Origin: Candidatus Handelsmanbacteria bacterium
GTDB lineage: Bacteria > Latescibacterota > UBA2968 > UBA8231
DNA: 64,000 nt
Direction: 5' to 3'
NCBI GenBank assembly: GCA_016867395.1
Contig: VGJS01000001.1
Coordinates: forward strand, 124,001 to 188,000
The notes under the pieces are model-generated. The model was not told the DNA's origin and did not search any database. It saw only the letters and a program-made list of their open reading frames with translations. Made by a program: the position numbers and the translations under genes. Below are positions 34,129 to 42,811 of the stretch, piece after piece. Every line of letters starts with the position of its first letter. The stretch's first letter is position 1.

Positions 34129-35785
34129 CCAGCATCTTGGAAAGGCGGTCGTTGTACAGGACTATAGCCGGGCGGTACTGCTCCCGCAGCCTGGCCAGCA
34201 ACTCCTCGATCAGGCGTTTCTCCTCCTCCTGCCTGAGCCAGTACTTCACCCTGTCACGGGCCTGCTCGAAGGGCTGGGTCCGCGCCGGGTGTTTGGCCAG
34301 TACCCGGAAAACCGAGTACCCCTCCCCGGTCTTCAGCGGCCCCTGGAGACTGCCGGGCTCCGCCCTGTCCGCCGCCTCATAGAGTTCCGGGTGGCGCTGT
34401 TGTTCATAGGTGCGCATCCGCCATCCGCCTCCGGTCCTGTTCGCCCCAGCCCTCAGGCTGTACCGCCGCGCCAGATCCTCGAACCGCTCCCCGCGCCGGA
34501 TGCGCAGACGCAGCGCCTCGGCTTCGGTCTCGGTCTTGCTCAGGATTTCCACCATCTGGATCTCCCCAGGCAGCGTGAAGCGCTCCTGGTGGTCCTGGTA
34601 ATACTGGAGCAGGGCTGCCTCTCCCAGGTCGAGCCGGGTTCCCACCTCCCGGTCCTTGAGCGCCTCAATCAGCAGGGACCTCTTCCTGGCTTTGACCCAG
34701 GCCGCCATGGTGGAGTCCTGTTCGAGGCCCTCATCCGAGGCGGTGCGGAGCATGAGGGCCTCGGCCAGGAGGTGATCTTCGACAAACCTAGCCACGCCGC
34801 TGCTGTCGAGCGGGATCTGCCGCTTTGGGGGAAGCTGCTTGTAGGCGGTGACAAAGTCGGAGATGGTTAGCTGCCCGCCATTATAGTGATATAGGGCTGT
34901 CCCCCCCTCCGCCTCGTCCAGCCGCAGGGTGTCTCCCCTGGAGCCCTCGGCTCTGGCGAGGAAAAAGCGCAGCCCATCCAGGTTCGGTTGGCCGGCGTAT
35001 TTCTGCTTCAGCTCAGCCAGTACCTTTTGCCGCTGCGTGTTGAAGGCATCCAAGAAGGTGGTCTGCGCAAAAACGACAGCATACCCGGCCGGAGCCGAAC
35101 GCTCGTCCATCACCTTGAATACCTCGTACCCGCCCAGGAAGGGAAAAGGCCCCCCGTATTCCCCGATCTTCAGTTCAAAGACCTCTTCTGCCAACTCCAG
35201 CGGCATGCCCAGTTCGTCGATGTTTCCCCGCCCGAAGTACGGTTCGAGCAGGCCGCCCTTCACAGCGGTCTTCCGGTAGATCGAGCGCTCCCTGGCCAGC
35301 TCCTCAAAGGCCCGGCCCTGGGCCAGTTCAGCGACCACCTGCCGGCCCTCCTCCTCGGTGTTCACCCGGATATGGGCCAGCTTCAGCATCCGGCTCCATT
35401 TGGTCTCCTTGAAGCGCTGCTGCAACTCCTGGGGGGCGATGTCGAGTTTTTCCTGGATGTGTTTCTGGAGAAAAGCCGCCACCAGCTTTCGCTTGCGCTC
35501 ATTCTCCCACCGCGCCAGGAATTCCGGGGCCTGGTCCAGTCCCTGGGACCTGGCGGCGAGGTACATGAGATTCATGTCGATCATGGAACCGAGGTACTCG
35601 TCCAACTCCTCCAGCCCGGTCTTCTCCGAGCGGTAGAGGGCCGGGGTCTCCGCCTTGAAGCGGAGCAACTCCTCGGCCGTTATCTCCACGTCTTCGACCT
35701 TGGCTACCACGCTCCCTGGCTGTTCCGTCCCACCGCAGGACAGTTGCAGGGCGGCCCAAACCCCCAAAAACAAGCTTCTCGCCAT
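34109..35785 (-). CDS. parvulin-type peptidyl-prolyl isomerase, lipoprotein, two PPIase domains
   Basis: 558 aa, with the lipobox LQLSC about residue 17 and a SurA/PrsA-like N-terminal chaperone region (VAKVEDVEITAEELL). Two parvulin domains follow. The first contains KLAHIRVNTEEEGRQV, FEELARERS and GGLLEPYFGRG. The second contains MVEILSKTETEAEAL, FEDLARRYS and GGGWRMRTYEQQ. Long helices between them include SRALAEALMLRTASDEGL-like stretches. It should fold or escort secreted proteins at the outer membrane. Its place next to three surface-protein genes and a beta-barrel candidate suggests a dedicated chaperone. Confidence 0.85.
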   Translation of the reverse strand: MARSLFLGVWAALQLSCGGTEQPGSVVAKVEDVEITAEELLRFKAETPALYRSEKTGLEELDEYLGSMIDMNLMYLAARSQGLDQAPEFLARWENERKRKLVAAFLQKHIQEKLDIAPQELQQRFKETKWSRMLKLAHIRVNTEEEGRQVVAELAQGRAFEELARERSIYRKTAVKGGLLEPYFGRGNIDELGMPLELAEEVFELKIGEYGGPFPFLGGYEVFKVMDERSAPAGYAVVFAQTTFLDAFNTQRQKVLAELKQKYAGQPNLDGLRFFLARAEGSRGDTLRLDEAEGGTALYHYNGGQLTISDFVTAYKQLPPKRQIPLDSSGVARFVEDHLLAEALMLRTASDEGLEQDSTMAAWVKARKRSLLIEALKDREVGTRLDLGEAALLQYYQDHQERFTLPGEIQMVEILSKTETEAEALRLRIRRGERFEDLARRYSLRAGANRTGGGWRMRTYEQQRHPELYEAADRAEPGSLQGPLKTGEGYSVFRVLAKHPARTQPFEQARDRVKYWLRQEEEKRLIEELLARLREQYRPAIVLYNDRLSKMLDAEAGT

Positions 35786-35794
35786 GCCGCTCTC

Positions 35795-36565
35795 CTAACG
35801 CAGATCGGTGCGCGGCTCCCGCGCCATGTAGACTTCGCGGCGGAAGCGGTAGGGGACATCGACCTTTTCCACCGGTTCACCCTTGTAGTCGAAACGCAAG
35901 AGCATCTCCCCGATCACCACCTCGAACTCCTCGACGTCGCGGTCGATGATGGGAAAGACGACGTACCCTTCCTTCTCCTGGCCGCTGAACACGAAGTCGC
36001 GGTTGTAAAGGGTACGGTTGAGCAGGTCCCGCCGCCCGGTGAAGCTGGAGCGGGAATTGCCCGCGTACGCCACGGCATAGGGCCAGTAGTACTCCACCAG
36101 GGCCGAAAGACTGAGCGCCTGGTAGCGCCGGCCATTGGGGGCGAGGATGGAGATATTGTCCGGGTCTATCCTGACCTTGGGATAGGCATAATTCTTCACC
36201 TTCAGGAGAAAGACGGTAAAGCGCTCAGGGGCCTGCTCCTCCCCTGGCGGCTTCCAGTCGCCGTAGGTATAGGGGTTGCGCGCCACGGCGTAAGGGTTGG
36301 GCTGGCGAAACCCCTTTGCCGTGGACGACTCGCCGGGGAACTGCCGGTTCAGAACCTCGGCGGTCAGGGGCAGGAGCACCACCTCCAAGCGATCCTTGAG
36401 GTAGGTGATGCTGCGGTCGTCCCCCACCACGTATTCGCCGCCGCCAGCCCCAGGGTCAGGCACAATGGGGCCGGCGAAATGCCGGTACCCCAGTTTGATC
36501 CCACAGCCGCTCAGGAGCAGGAGGCAAACCCCCGGCCAAAGGTACGCGCGTCTTTTCATCGCCAT
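35795..36565 (-). CDS. lipoprotein of unknown function
   Basis: 256 aa from ATG 36565 (MAMKRRAYLWPGV); a second ATG two codons later is equally possible. A lipobox (LLLLSGC) gives lipidation about residue 20. The mature part has alternating hydrophobic strands, e.g. RFTVFLLKVKNYAYPKVRID, ISILAPNGRRYQALSL, DFVFSGQEKEGYVVFPI and EFEVVIGEMLLRFDYKG. This suggests an immunoglobulin-like or beta-sandwich fold. I do not recognise a family. The gene starts 81 bp after the CBM9-like gene and is followed by the parvulin gene after 9 nt. Confidence 0.7.
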   Translation of the reverse strand: MAMKRRAYLWPGVCLLLLSGCGIKLGYRHFAGPIVPDPGAGGGEYVVGDDRSITYLKDRLEVVLLPLTAEVLNRQFPGESSTAKGFRQPNPYAVARNPYTYGDWKPPGEEQAPERFTVFLLKVKNYAYPKVRIDPDNISILAPNGRRYQALSLSALVEYYWPYAVAYAGNSRSSFTGRRDLLNRTLYNRDFVFSGQEKEGYVVFPIIDRDVEEFEVVIGEMLLRFDYKGEPVEKVDVPYRFRREVYMAREPRTDLR

Positions 36566-36646
36566 CTGCCTGCGATTGGGGAATGGAAGCAAAGAGGAGG
36601 GGCAGGTCTCCTGCACCCTCCTCTTTGACCTCGGTAACTGCACTGC

Positions 36647-37564
36647 TCAACGCACTCCCTGGTCCAGATAGCTTTTTATCCTGCCCCAGGAAGAACTTTC
36701 CACTGCGGTCCCTTCCCCCGCCAGCGTGTAGTAGTCTGGCATCTGGTCGCCCTTCTGGTCCTGGCCAGTGCTGCTGCCCAGGGGGTAGAGCTGGTGCTTG
36801 GCCCCGGTGTCCCCGCCGTCCGCGTCCAGGGGGCGCACGCCCACATGGATGACCTGGTCCGGGGCGAAGATGTGCCGCCTGGACTGAGCCTGGGTAGCGG
36901 CATAGAGGTCATACAGGGCAAAGGCCGCCTCGATGGTCCAGGTGACGTTGGTGGACAGGTCAGCCGAACCCGCCGGCAGCAGGGTCCAGCCTACCTCGAT
37001 GGCGTTCGGACCCGTGGCCTTCCCCTCAAACTTGTCCATGGTCCACCCCAGCGTGGGCAGGTCGATGTACTCCATCATACTGTTGTAGATGGCTTCCTCG
37101 CCGGGCTTGGGCAGCACCCGCATGTGGAACCGCGTGGCGTTGTTGATCTGATCCATGTTTTCACCCAGGAAATCCCCGCCCGAATGGTCGGGGTCAAAGG
37201 TGATCTGGATACAGTCGTCGTTCCACGCCCGCTTCGGATCATCCTCGCGCCGCCGCAGGGTGTCATCCTGGACGCGGATGAAGAAATAGAAGCGGTTGTC
37301 CGGCGGTGCGCTCCACGCTGACGAGATCGCCACGTCGTAATCCGACTTCTGTATCACCTCACCCCCGGCGGTGAACATATCCGCGGTGGTCATGACAAAA
37401 CTGGGGTCCATCCAGCCCCAGTCGTTGTCCCTGCCGTCTATAGTCATGGCCGCCGGGTTGGGCACCTGTGGGATGTAGATGGTGATGCCCACATGCGCCA
37501 GGACCGCGCTGCTCAGCGCGAGCACCAGGGCCCCGGCCCAGAGCAGATTCCGTCTCTTCTGCAT
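36647..37564 (-). CDS. secreted CBM9-like carbohydrate-binding protein
   Basis: 305 aa with a signal peptide (NLLWAGALVLALSSAVLAHV). The mature protein reads like a family-9 carbohydrate-binding module/DOMON-like beta sandwich: MTIDGRDNDWGW at the start, the core FYFFIRVQDDTLRRREDDP, WNDDCIQITFDPDHSGGDF, and WTIEAAFALYDLYAA later. It ends TAVESSSWGRIKSYLDQGVR, a tail also seen in the short frame at 26032-26133. It likely binds a polysaccharide or glycan outside the cell. The 165-bp gap upstream is the largest between genes in this part of the run, apart from the promoter regions. Confidence 0.75.
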   Translation of the reverse strand: MQKRRNLLWAGALVLALSSAVLAHVGITIYIPQVPNPAAMTIDGRDNDWGWMDPSFVMTTADMFTAGGEVIQKSDYDVAISSAWSAPPDNRFYFFIRVQDDTLRRREDDPKRAWNDDCIQITFDPDHSGGDFLGENMDQINNATRFHMRVLPKPGEEAIYNSMMEYIDLPTLGWTMDKFEGKATGPNAIEVGWTLLPAGSADLSTNVTWTIEAAFALYDLYAATQAQSRRHIFAPDQVIHVGVRPLDADGGDTGAKHQLYPLGSSTGQDQKGDQMPDYYTLAGEGTAVESSSWGRIKSYLDQGVR

Positions 37565-37704
37565 CGCTCCTCTCCTTGAAAGGTATTGATAAACGCTTTA
37601 GAACCTGAAGTGTTCTTCCCCGTGGCAGCGCCGACCTCCTTTCTGGTTGCGGGGTTTCTTTGGCAGTGCCGGCTGACGCTCTCGACCTGCAGCCGTGCGC
37701 AGTT

Positions 37705-37721
37705 CCCCTCAGACTCAGGGG
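37705..37721 (-). terminator. small hairpin after the beta-barrel gene
   Basis: CCCCT, a 7-nt loop and AGGGG lie just beyond the stop of the 879-aa gene. No U-run follows, so termination is weak at best; partial attenuation before the CBM9 gene is possible. Confidence 0.25.
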
Positions 37722-37729
37722 TGCGAGAT

Positions 37730-40369
37730 TTACTGGGGGCCGGTGCTGGCGTAGACGCGCAAGAAGGCCATGGACCCTTTCTGGGTCGTGTCCTTAAACT
37801 TCTGCCTTTCGAGCTGCAACCCGCTGTTGAGCGTCAAGTGGTAGCCTTGATACGCAGAGGTATTGGAAAACAGGAACGAAAAAACCAGGCTGCGGAAATC
37901 ATCCACAAACCCGACCTGCGGGGTGGCCGGCCTTTTTTTTAGATTCTCGAACCAGCTTAGCTCCACCCCCAGGTCGATCCAAGTGGTGCGGGGAATCAGG
38001 GAAACCCTGGTGACCAGGAAGAGCGCCTCCTCCAGGCTGCGGCTGGTGTTGACGGCCCGGAGGCTGGGCACCTCGTGTTGGAAGGTGCTTTTCCACTTGG
38101 GCCAAAAGGTGAGATTCTTCCCCAGGCCCACCACATAATCGGCCTTGTTAATCAGGCCCAAGAACGAGCGGTTGCGCTTCAGGTCCGCCTGCTCGCCGTG
38201 CTGGAAAAATCTTTCGTACTTGAGCTTACCGCTGATGTTCAGGTTGCGGACCCGCGAGTAGCGGCTTTCCAGATAGAAGGTATTGATGAAGGTGTCCTGG
38301 GCGTCCAGAGGGTCGGTGAAATCCGTCCTCCCCTTGGGATCCACCCACACCACCCGGTCCTCGGGGATGTCGTCCTTGACCCGTTTGGCGTGCTCAAAGA
38401 TCGAGATGGTCAGCCCAGGGTAGTTCCAGATCGCGGTGAACAGGCCGTAGAGCACCCGGCTCTTGCGGTCGCTGCTGAGCAGTCTTTCCTGCAAGTGGCC
38501 GGTGGTTAGCTGGAGATCCTCGGTCAGCTTGAGGCCGCCGTACAGGTTGGCCCCGCGATGGTCACGCTCATAGGGGTAGTCCGGGGCCCGGTCGTCCTCA
38601 AAGCGATCGATGAGCGTGTTGTTGTTCATGTCCATGCCAAAAAGGAACTGCGGGGCATCGACCGCGTAGCGCAAGAAGGGCTCGGTGTAGTCCGGGCGGT
38701 CATTGCGGTTCTGGTTGTAATCCGAGACGAAGTCGTTGTTTTCGTCGAGGCCGGGAAAAACCTGGATATCCTCGCCGGTCGAACCGGCCGAAGCCCCCAG
38801 CCCCGCGCCCTGCTGGCCGGCGCGCTGCCAGTCGGCGAAGCGATCCTGATCGTCGTTGTCGTCCACGAACTCGAAAAGATTCCGGCGCGGATCGCTGTAA
38901 TCGACCACCCCCAGGTTGTTGCCCATGAAGGCCGTGGTGCTGTAGTCGGGGTCCATGCTGAAGGCCTCGCCGTAGGCGAACCAGGGGTAACGCACGTAGG
39001 AGGCGGTGAGGTAAGCCGCCCCGGCTCGTTCGTCGGCCGCGGCCAGCTTGTCGTAGTTCTGGTTGGGAAAGCGCCGGAAGCGCCGGTTCACCGCGTATTC
39101 TGAGCGCAGATCCAGCCCCGCCAGGTTGTTGATCTGCAGGTCGAGTCCCAGCACCTCGTTGGCCGTGGGCAGGCCGTATTCAAAACGGATGAAGCGCTGG
39201 TTTGAGCCATCCGTAATCTCCCCCCGGGCCTGGACCACGGGCAGGAAGACCTGGTCGCCCAGCAGGTCCGTTTGCCGATTGGAGGTCACCTCGATGCGAT
39301 AGTCATTGGCCATGATCAGCTCGAACTCCAGCTTCTGGATCTGCTTGACGGTCGGCACTTTTTCCGTGGGCCTGAAGCTGTTCCTAATATCGTAGATCAG
39401 TTCGATGACATCGCCGCCATTGGCCTCCAGACTGCTGCCATTCCGCACCCCGCCCCTGATGATGGGCTGGATCTCCGGGTGGACCTCGCCATCCACCAGC
39501 ACCCGGTCGAAGAAGAGCAGGGCCCCGGACTGTGCCGTTTCGGGAGAATCATCCGAGATCCGGATAGTCACCGTCTCGACGTTGCCGGTGTTCTGCGGGG
39601 TGGTCAACACCCCCTTGAGGGAGTTGTCGCCCATGGAAAGGTCGCTGCGGGTATTGGCGGCGTTGATCCAGGTGGCCCCCATCTGGGCAAAATCCCCCAC
39701 CTGGGCCACCCCCCTGGCGCCCATCACCCGGGTGGTGCTCTCGATGAGGGAGGAGGGGTCCGAATCCGTCCGCGCCGAAACCCCCGGTGAATTGAGCCTC
39801 GACGCCAACAGGGTCACCGCGTACTTGTCGGAGAGGAAGTCCCACTGGAGGCCGTTGAAGGTGGGCTTTGAGAAGGTCAGGGGGGTCATGGTGGTGCGCA
39901 GCGCGTCGCTGATCGCCAGCGAGGTAAAGAACTGCCCCTTCTGGGCGGAGGAGATGACCAGGTTGCTGAACCAACTGCTGTATTTCGGGCTCTTGAAGAT
40001 GCCGCTGCCCTGGCGCTGCGGGTTGTTCTCGGTCCAGTCGTAGATGGACCAGCCCCTGGCGATGTAGTTCCCAAAGGGGTCGTAGTACCGCGTCCCTTCG
40101 AGCAGGATATCGACGTATTTCTGATAGATGTCCCTGGCGTAATTGCTGTACTCCCAGCCGCGCCATTGGTACTCGTAGTACAGATTCTGGGGCAGGTACC
40201 ATTTTCTGAGGTTGGGCGCCATCGCCCCGGTGTGGACCCGCACGCCGTAGAGCCCCGGTTCCTCTATGGGCCGGTACCCGGTGGCCATTTGCGCCCGGGC
40301 AGGGTTCCCCACCAGCGCGGCCACAGCCGCCAATCCCAAAAGCACCACTCTCCTGATCACCTGGGGCAT
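37730..40369 (-). CDS. large candidate outer-membrane beta-barrel protein
   Basis: 879 aa with a signal peptide (VVLLGLAAVAALVGNPARAQ). The N-terminal half is rich in aromatic residues (RKWYLPQNLYYEYQWRGWEY) and contains a beta-sandwich-like stretch (RFIRFEYGLPTANEVLGLDL). A Ca-binding-like acidic segment (FVDDNDDQDRFADW, MDMNNNTLIDRFEDDRAPDY) precedes a C-terminal third of alternating strands with aromatic edges (FYLESRYSRVRNLNISGKLK, SFLFSNTSAYQGYHLTLNSG). The final residue is not Phe, so it is not a classical BamA substrate by that rule. No TonB box or plug was seen. It lies directly behind the discoidin genes and may anchor or export those proteins (inference). Confidence 0.6.
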   Translation of the reverse strand: MPQVIRRVVLLGLAAVAALVGNPARAQMATGYRPIEEPGLYGVRVHTGAMAPNLRKWYLPQNLYYEYQWRGWEYSNYARDIYQKYVDILLEGTRYYDPFGNYIARGWSIYDWTENNPQRQGSGIFKSPKYSSWFSNLVISSAQKGQFFTSLAISDALRTTMTPLTFSKPTFNGLQWDFLSDKYAVTLLASRLNSPGVSARTDSDPSSLIESTTRVMGARGVAQVGDFAQMGATWINAANTRSDLSMGDNSLKGVLTTPQNTGNVETVTIRISDDSPETAQSGALLFFDRVLVDGEVHPEIQPIIRGGVRNGSSLEANGGDVIELIYDIRNSFRPTEKVPTVKQIQKLEFELIMANDYRIEVTSNRQTDLLGDQVFLPVVQARGEITDGSNQRFIRFEYGLPTANEVLGLDLQINNLAGLDLRSEYAVNRRFRRFPNQNYDKLAAADERAGAAYLTASYVRYPWFAYGEAFSMDPDYSTTAFMGNNLGVVDYSDPRRNLFEFVDDNDDQDRFADWQRAGQQGAGLGASAGSTGEDIQVFPGLDENNDFVSDYNQNRNDRPDYTEPFLRYAVDAPQFLFGMDMNNNTLIDRFEDDRAPDYPYERDHRGANLYGGLKLTEDLQLTTGHLQERLLSSDRKSRVLYGLFTAIWNYPGLTISIFEHAKRVKDDIPEDRVVWVDPKGRTDFTDPLDAQDTFINTFYLESRYSRVRNLNISGKLKYERFFQHGEQADLKRNRSFLGLINKADYVVGLGKNLTFWPKWKSTFQHEVPSLRAVNTSRSLEEALFLVTRVSLIPRTTWIDLGVELSWFENLKKRPATPQVGFVDDFRSLVFSFLFSNTSAYQGYHLTLNSGLQLERQKFKDTTQKGSMAFLRVYASTGPQ

Positions 40370-40379
40370 AGAGACCTCC

Positions 40380-42767
40380 TCAATAGACCACGTTGATGGT
40401 GCGGGCCAGGTTCTCGCCCCCGGACTGGGTATCTACCGCGATGCGGTACAGATACACCCCCGGGGGAACCAGCAACTCGCTCCGGTCCCTTCCAGACCAG
40501 GTGAAGACCCAGGACTGGTCCGGATCGCGGCGCCCTTCCAACTCCTGGACCAGGCGGCCATCGAGCCGGTACACACCAACCTTGGGCGGCACCTGGACCT
40601 TGAGCACCGAGAAGCGGATCTCCGCCAGATCCCCAATCCCGTCGTTGTTGGGGGTAAAGACCAGCCCATGGAGCGGGGGATCGGCGATGAGCCGGACAGC
40701 ATCCACGGCCTGGGGCAGGAAAACCGTAGTGGCAAAGCGCCCGGTAGGATCAGCCAACTGCCAGAGTTCGGGCTGCTGGGTCCTCCCCACCGACACCTCG
40801 ACCAGATAGGGATTTACCCGTGGAATGGCCCTGAAGCCGATCACCACCGAGTCCTGCCTCACCAACTGGGGCAACTCCACGATGAGGGAGTCCGGGGCAA
40901 TGTACACTGCCGTCGGCTGGACCAGCGTACCCCCCACCCAGAGGGCCAGGCTGTCCGGCTCAACCTGGGAAGGGGTTTTCATCAGGATGCGGTTGAAACC
41001 TGGATCTCCAGAGCTAAAACGCGGATAGAGGTGATAGGAAAACCCCCGCCCCTCCCCGGCGCTGGCCTCCTTGGGATAGATCTCCCCGGCGGCTCCCGAC
41101 AGGAAGGCTTCCGTGTACACCAGTGAAAGGGATCTGAGTTCTGGGGCCGCGTTGGGCCGGTCCGAACTCAGGCGCACTCGGAACTGCACGTAACGCCGCG
41201 GACTGGGAGAAAGAAAAGCTTGACCGGAAAATTCGTACGTGTTGCTCCACCCGCTCCAGTCGTCTCCGGGCTCGATGACCTGGTCGATGGGACCCTTGAG
41301 CGCCTTGATCAGGCTGTCGTACTTCTCCTTGGTGACCTCGGTGCCGTTCTTGTGGTGGTAGATGCTGCGCTCCACCAGGGTGTTTCCCGAGCGCGTCTGC
41401 GCCCGCACCCGGGTGCCCGGAGGAAGGTTCTCCTCCCAGTTGAGGGCCTGCAGCACCTTGGGCCGGCTGCTGATCTCGATATAGCCCGAGGTCAATTCCA
41501 CCTGTGCGACATAACCGACCGGGAAGACGAAGGCTTCGGCAATGGCCCCGCTGCTGGTGCCGCCAAAGAGCATGTACAGGTTGCGCAGGCGCCGATAGGG
41601 AAAGAATCGATAAGTCAACGGCTCGGGATTGGTGTAGGTCTGGGGATTGGGATAGTCGAAGAGCAGATCAAAGTCGAGATCCCCGGAGGGGTTCAGACTC
41701 CCATCCGAGCCCAGCAGCCGGTGCCCCAGAATCCTGGGCGGGTACCAGGTGGTGTGTAACTGGAACGCCACGAAGACCACCCTGTTTATCCAGTACATGG
41801 CCCCCAGATCCCAGTTATACTGGGTGCGGTACCCTCCAGCACTGCTCGCGTCGAGTTCCTCCCAAAAGGTATTGACATCCCCATCCACCATCCCGCCGGT
41901 GCGCCCCTTGCCCTGATCGTCGATAAAGCCGCCACGGTCGAAGGTGCCGGGGGCGATGTTCTCGCCGAAGCTGATAACTTCGACCTCGGCGAGCGCCGCA
42001 TCGGGGCTCTTGGCGTCCGCAATAATCCGGATATACTGAAGCGGAGCGAAGGCCGTGGAAGTATCCTCGCCGGCCTCTGCCTCTGGCCTCGATGATGTCG
42101 GTGGAGGCGCCCCGGCCAGAGGAAGCGGAGCGAAGGCCGTGGAAGTATCCTCGCCGGCCTCTGCCTCTCCCAGGCTGAAAACCGCTTTTGTCCTTTCCCC
42201 GAACGCCACCGGATAGCTCACCACGGTCTGCTCGTTCCATTTGGTCGTCCCACCGATGAACTCAAAGGCGAAGATATCCTCGGTGTCGGACTGCCGTTTG
42301 CCGTCTGATCCAAAAACCCTGAACTCCCTCAGGGGGCGCGCCCCTTCTCGGTCGGGGAAGTGCAGGCGGATTTCCTTGACCGCCACGACCCGCCCCAGGT
42401 CGATCTCGAGCCACCACTTGCTGAGGGGATCGGCCGGATCAGGTCTCCATGAGGTTTCGAGGCTGCCATCGATGATGCTTGGCGCCCTAGCCGGATTCGA
42501 CCCTACCCGCCATACCCCGCCCTGGACATCCCCCTGCTGCTTCAGCGTGTGGATGAACTGGGGGGCGCTGAGTGCGGCATTGAAAGGCTGTTCGAACTTC
42601 ACCGGCATGATCGAGCCCTCAGGCCGCAGTTCCACCGCCCCTTTGGGAAACTTCCACTGCTCCCACTGCGACTTCCGATTCACCGTGTAGGTGTTCTGGC
42701 CAATCGCATCGGTTCCTACCAGCAAGGCCAGTAGCAAGGGCCAGCGGCATCGCAAGGGATTTTTCAT
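40380..42767 (-). CDS. secreted discoidin-domain protein with FlgD-like C-terminus, paralogue 3
   Basis: 795 aa. A signal peptide (WPLLLALLVGTDAIGQ) is followed by discoidin (F5/8 type C) segments. These are ARAPSIIDGSLETSWRPDP, WWLEIDLGRVVAVKEIRLHF, and a second round with MVDGDVNTFWEELDASSAGG and YWINRVVFVAFQL. The conserved core GDDWSGWSNTYEF leads to PSPRRYVQFRVRLSSDRPN. The C-terminus has FTPNNDGIGDLAEIRFSVLK and PPGVYLYRIAVDTQSG, a FlgD-Ig-like domain ending NVVY. A 47-bp segment is duplicated in frame (42038-42168). Surface display with glycan binding is expected from the domains. Confidence 0.78.
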   Translation of the reverse strand: MKNPLRCRWPLLLALLVGTDAIGQNTYTVNRKSQWEQWKFPKGAVELRPEGSIMPVKFEQPFNAALSAPQFIHTLKQQGDVQGGVWRVGSNPARAPSIIDGSLETSWRPDPADPLSKWWLEIDLGRVVAVKEIRLHFPDREGARPLREFRVFGSDGKRQSDTEDIFAFEFIGGTTKWNEQTVVSYPVAFGERTKAVFSLGEAEAGEDTSTAFAPLPLAGAPPPTSSRPEAEAGEDTSTAFAPLQYIRIIADAKSPDAALAEVEVISFGENIAPGTFDRGGFIDDQGKGRTGGMVDGDVNTFWEELDASSAGGYRTQYNWDLGAMYWINRVVFVAFQLHTTWYPPRILGHRLLGSDGSLNPSGDLDFDLLFDYPNPQTYTNPEPLTYRFFPYRRLRNLYMLFGGTSSGAIAEAFVFPVGYVAQVELTSGYIEISSRPKVLQALNWEENLPPGTRVRAQTRSGNTLVERSIYHHKNGTEVTKEKYDSLIKALKGPIDQVIEPGDDWSGWSNTYEFSGQAFLSPSPRRYVQFRVRLSSDRPNAAPELRSLSLVYTEAFLSGAAGEIYPKEASAGEGRGFSYHLYPRFSSGDPGFNRILMKTPSQVEPDSLALWVGGTLVQPTAVYIAPDSLIVELPQLVRQDSVVIGFRAIPRVNPYLVEVSVGRTQQPELWQLADPTGRFATTVFLPQAVDAVRLIADPPLHGLVFTPNNDGIGDLAEIRFSVLKVQVPPKVGVYRLDGRLVQELEGRRDPDQSWVFTWSGRDRSELLVPPGVYLYRIAVDTQSGGENLARTINVVY
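42038..42168 (-). repeat. in-frame partial tandem duplication, 84-bp period
   Basis: An identical 47-bp sequence occurs at 42038-42084 and 42122-42168. The period is 84 bp (28 codons), so the frame is kept. It repeats the peptide EAEAGEDTSTAFAPL, separated by a Pro/Ala-rich linker, inside the discoidin region. The identity at DNA level shows the duplication is recent. Confidence 0.9.
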
Positions 42768-42811
42768 CGGCCATCTCCTGTAAAGACAGGGAAAAAACCG
42801 CCCCTATCCCG

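Noticed and set aside
37730-40369. TonB-dependent receptor (SusC-like)
   Set aside because: No plug domain, no TonB box and no SusD-like partner could be found.
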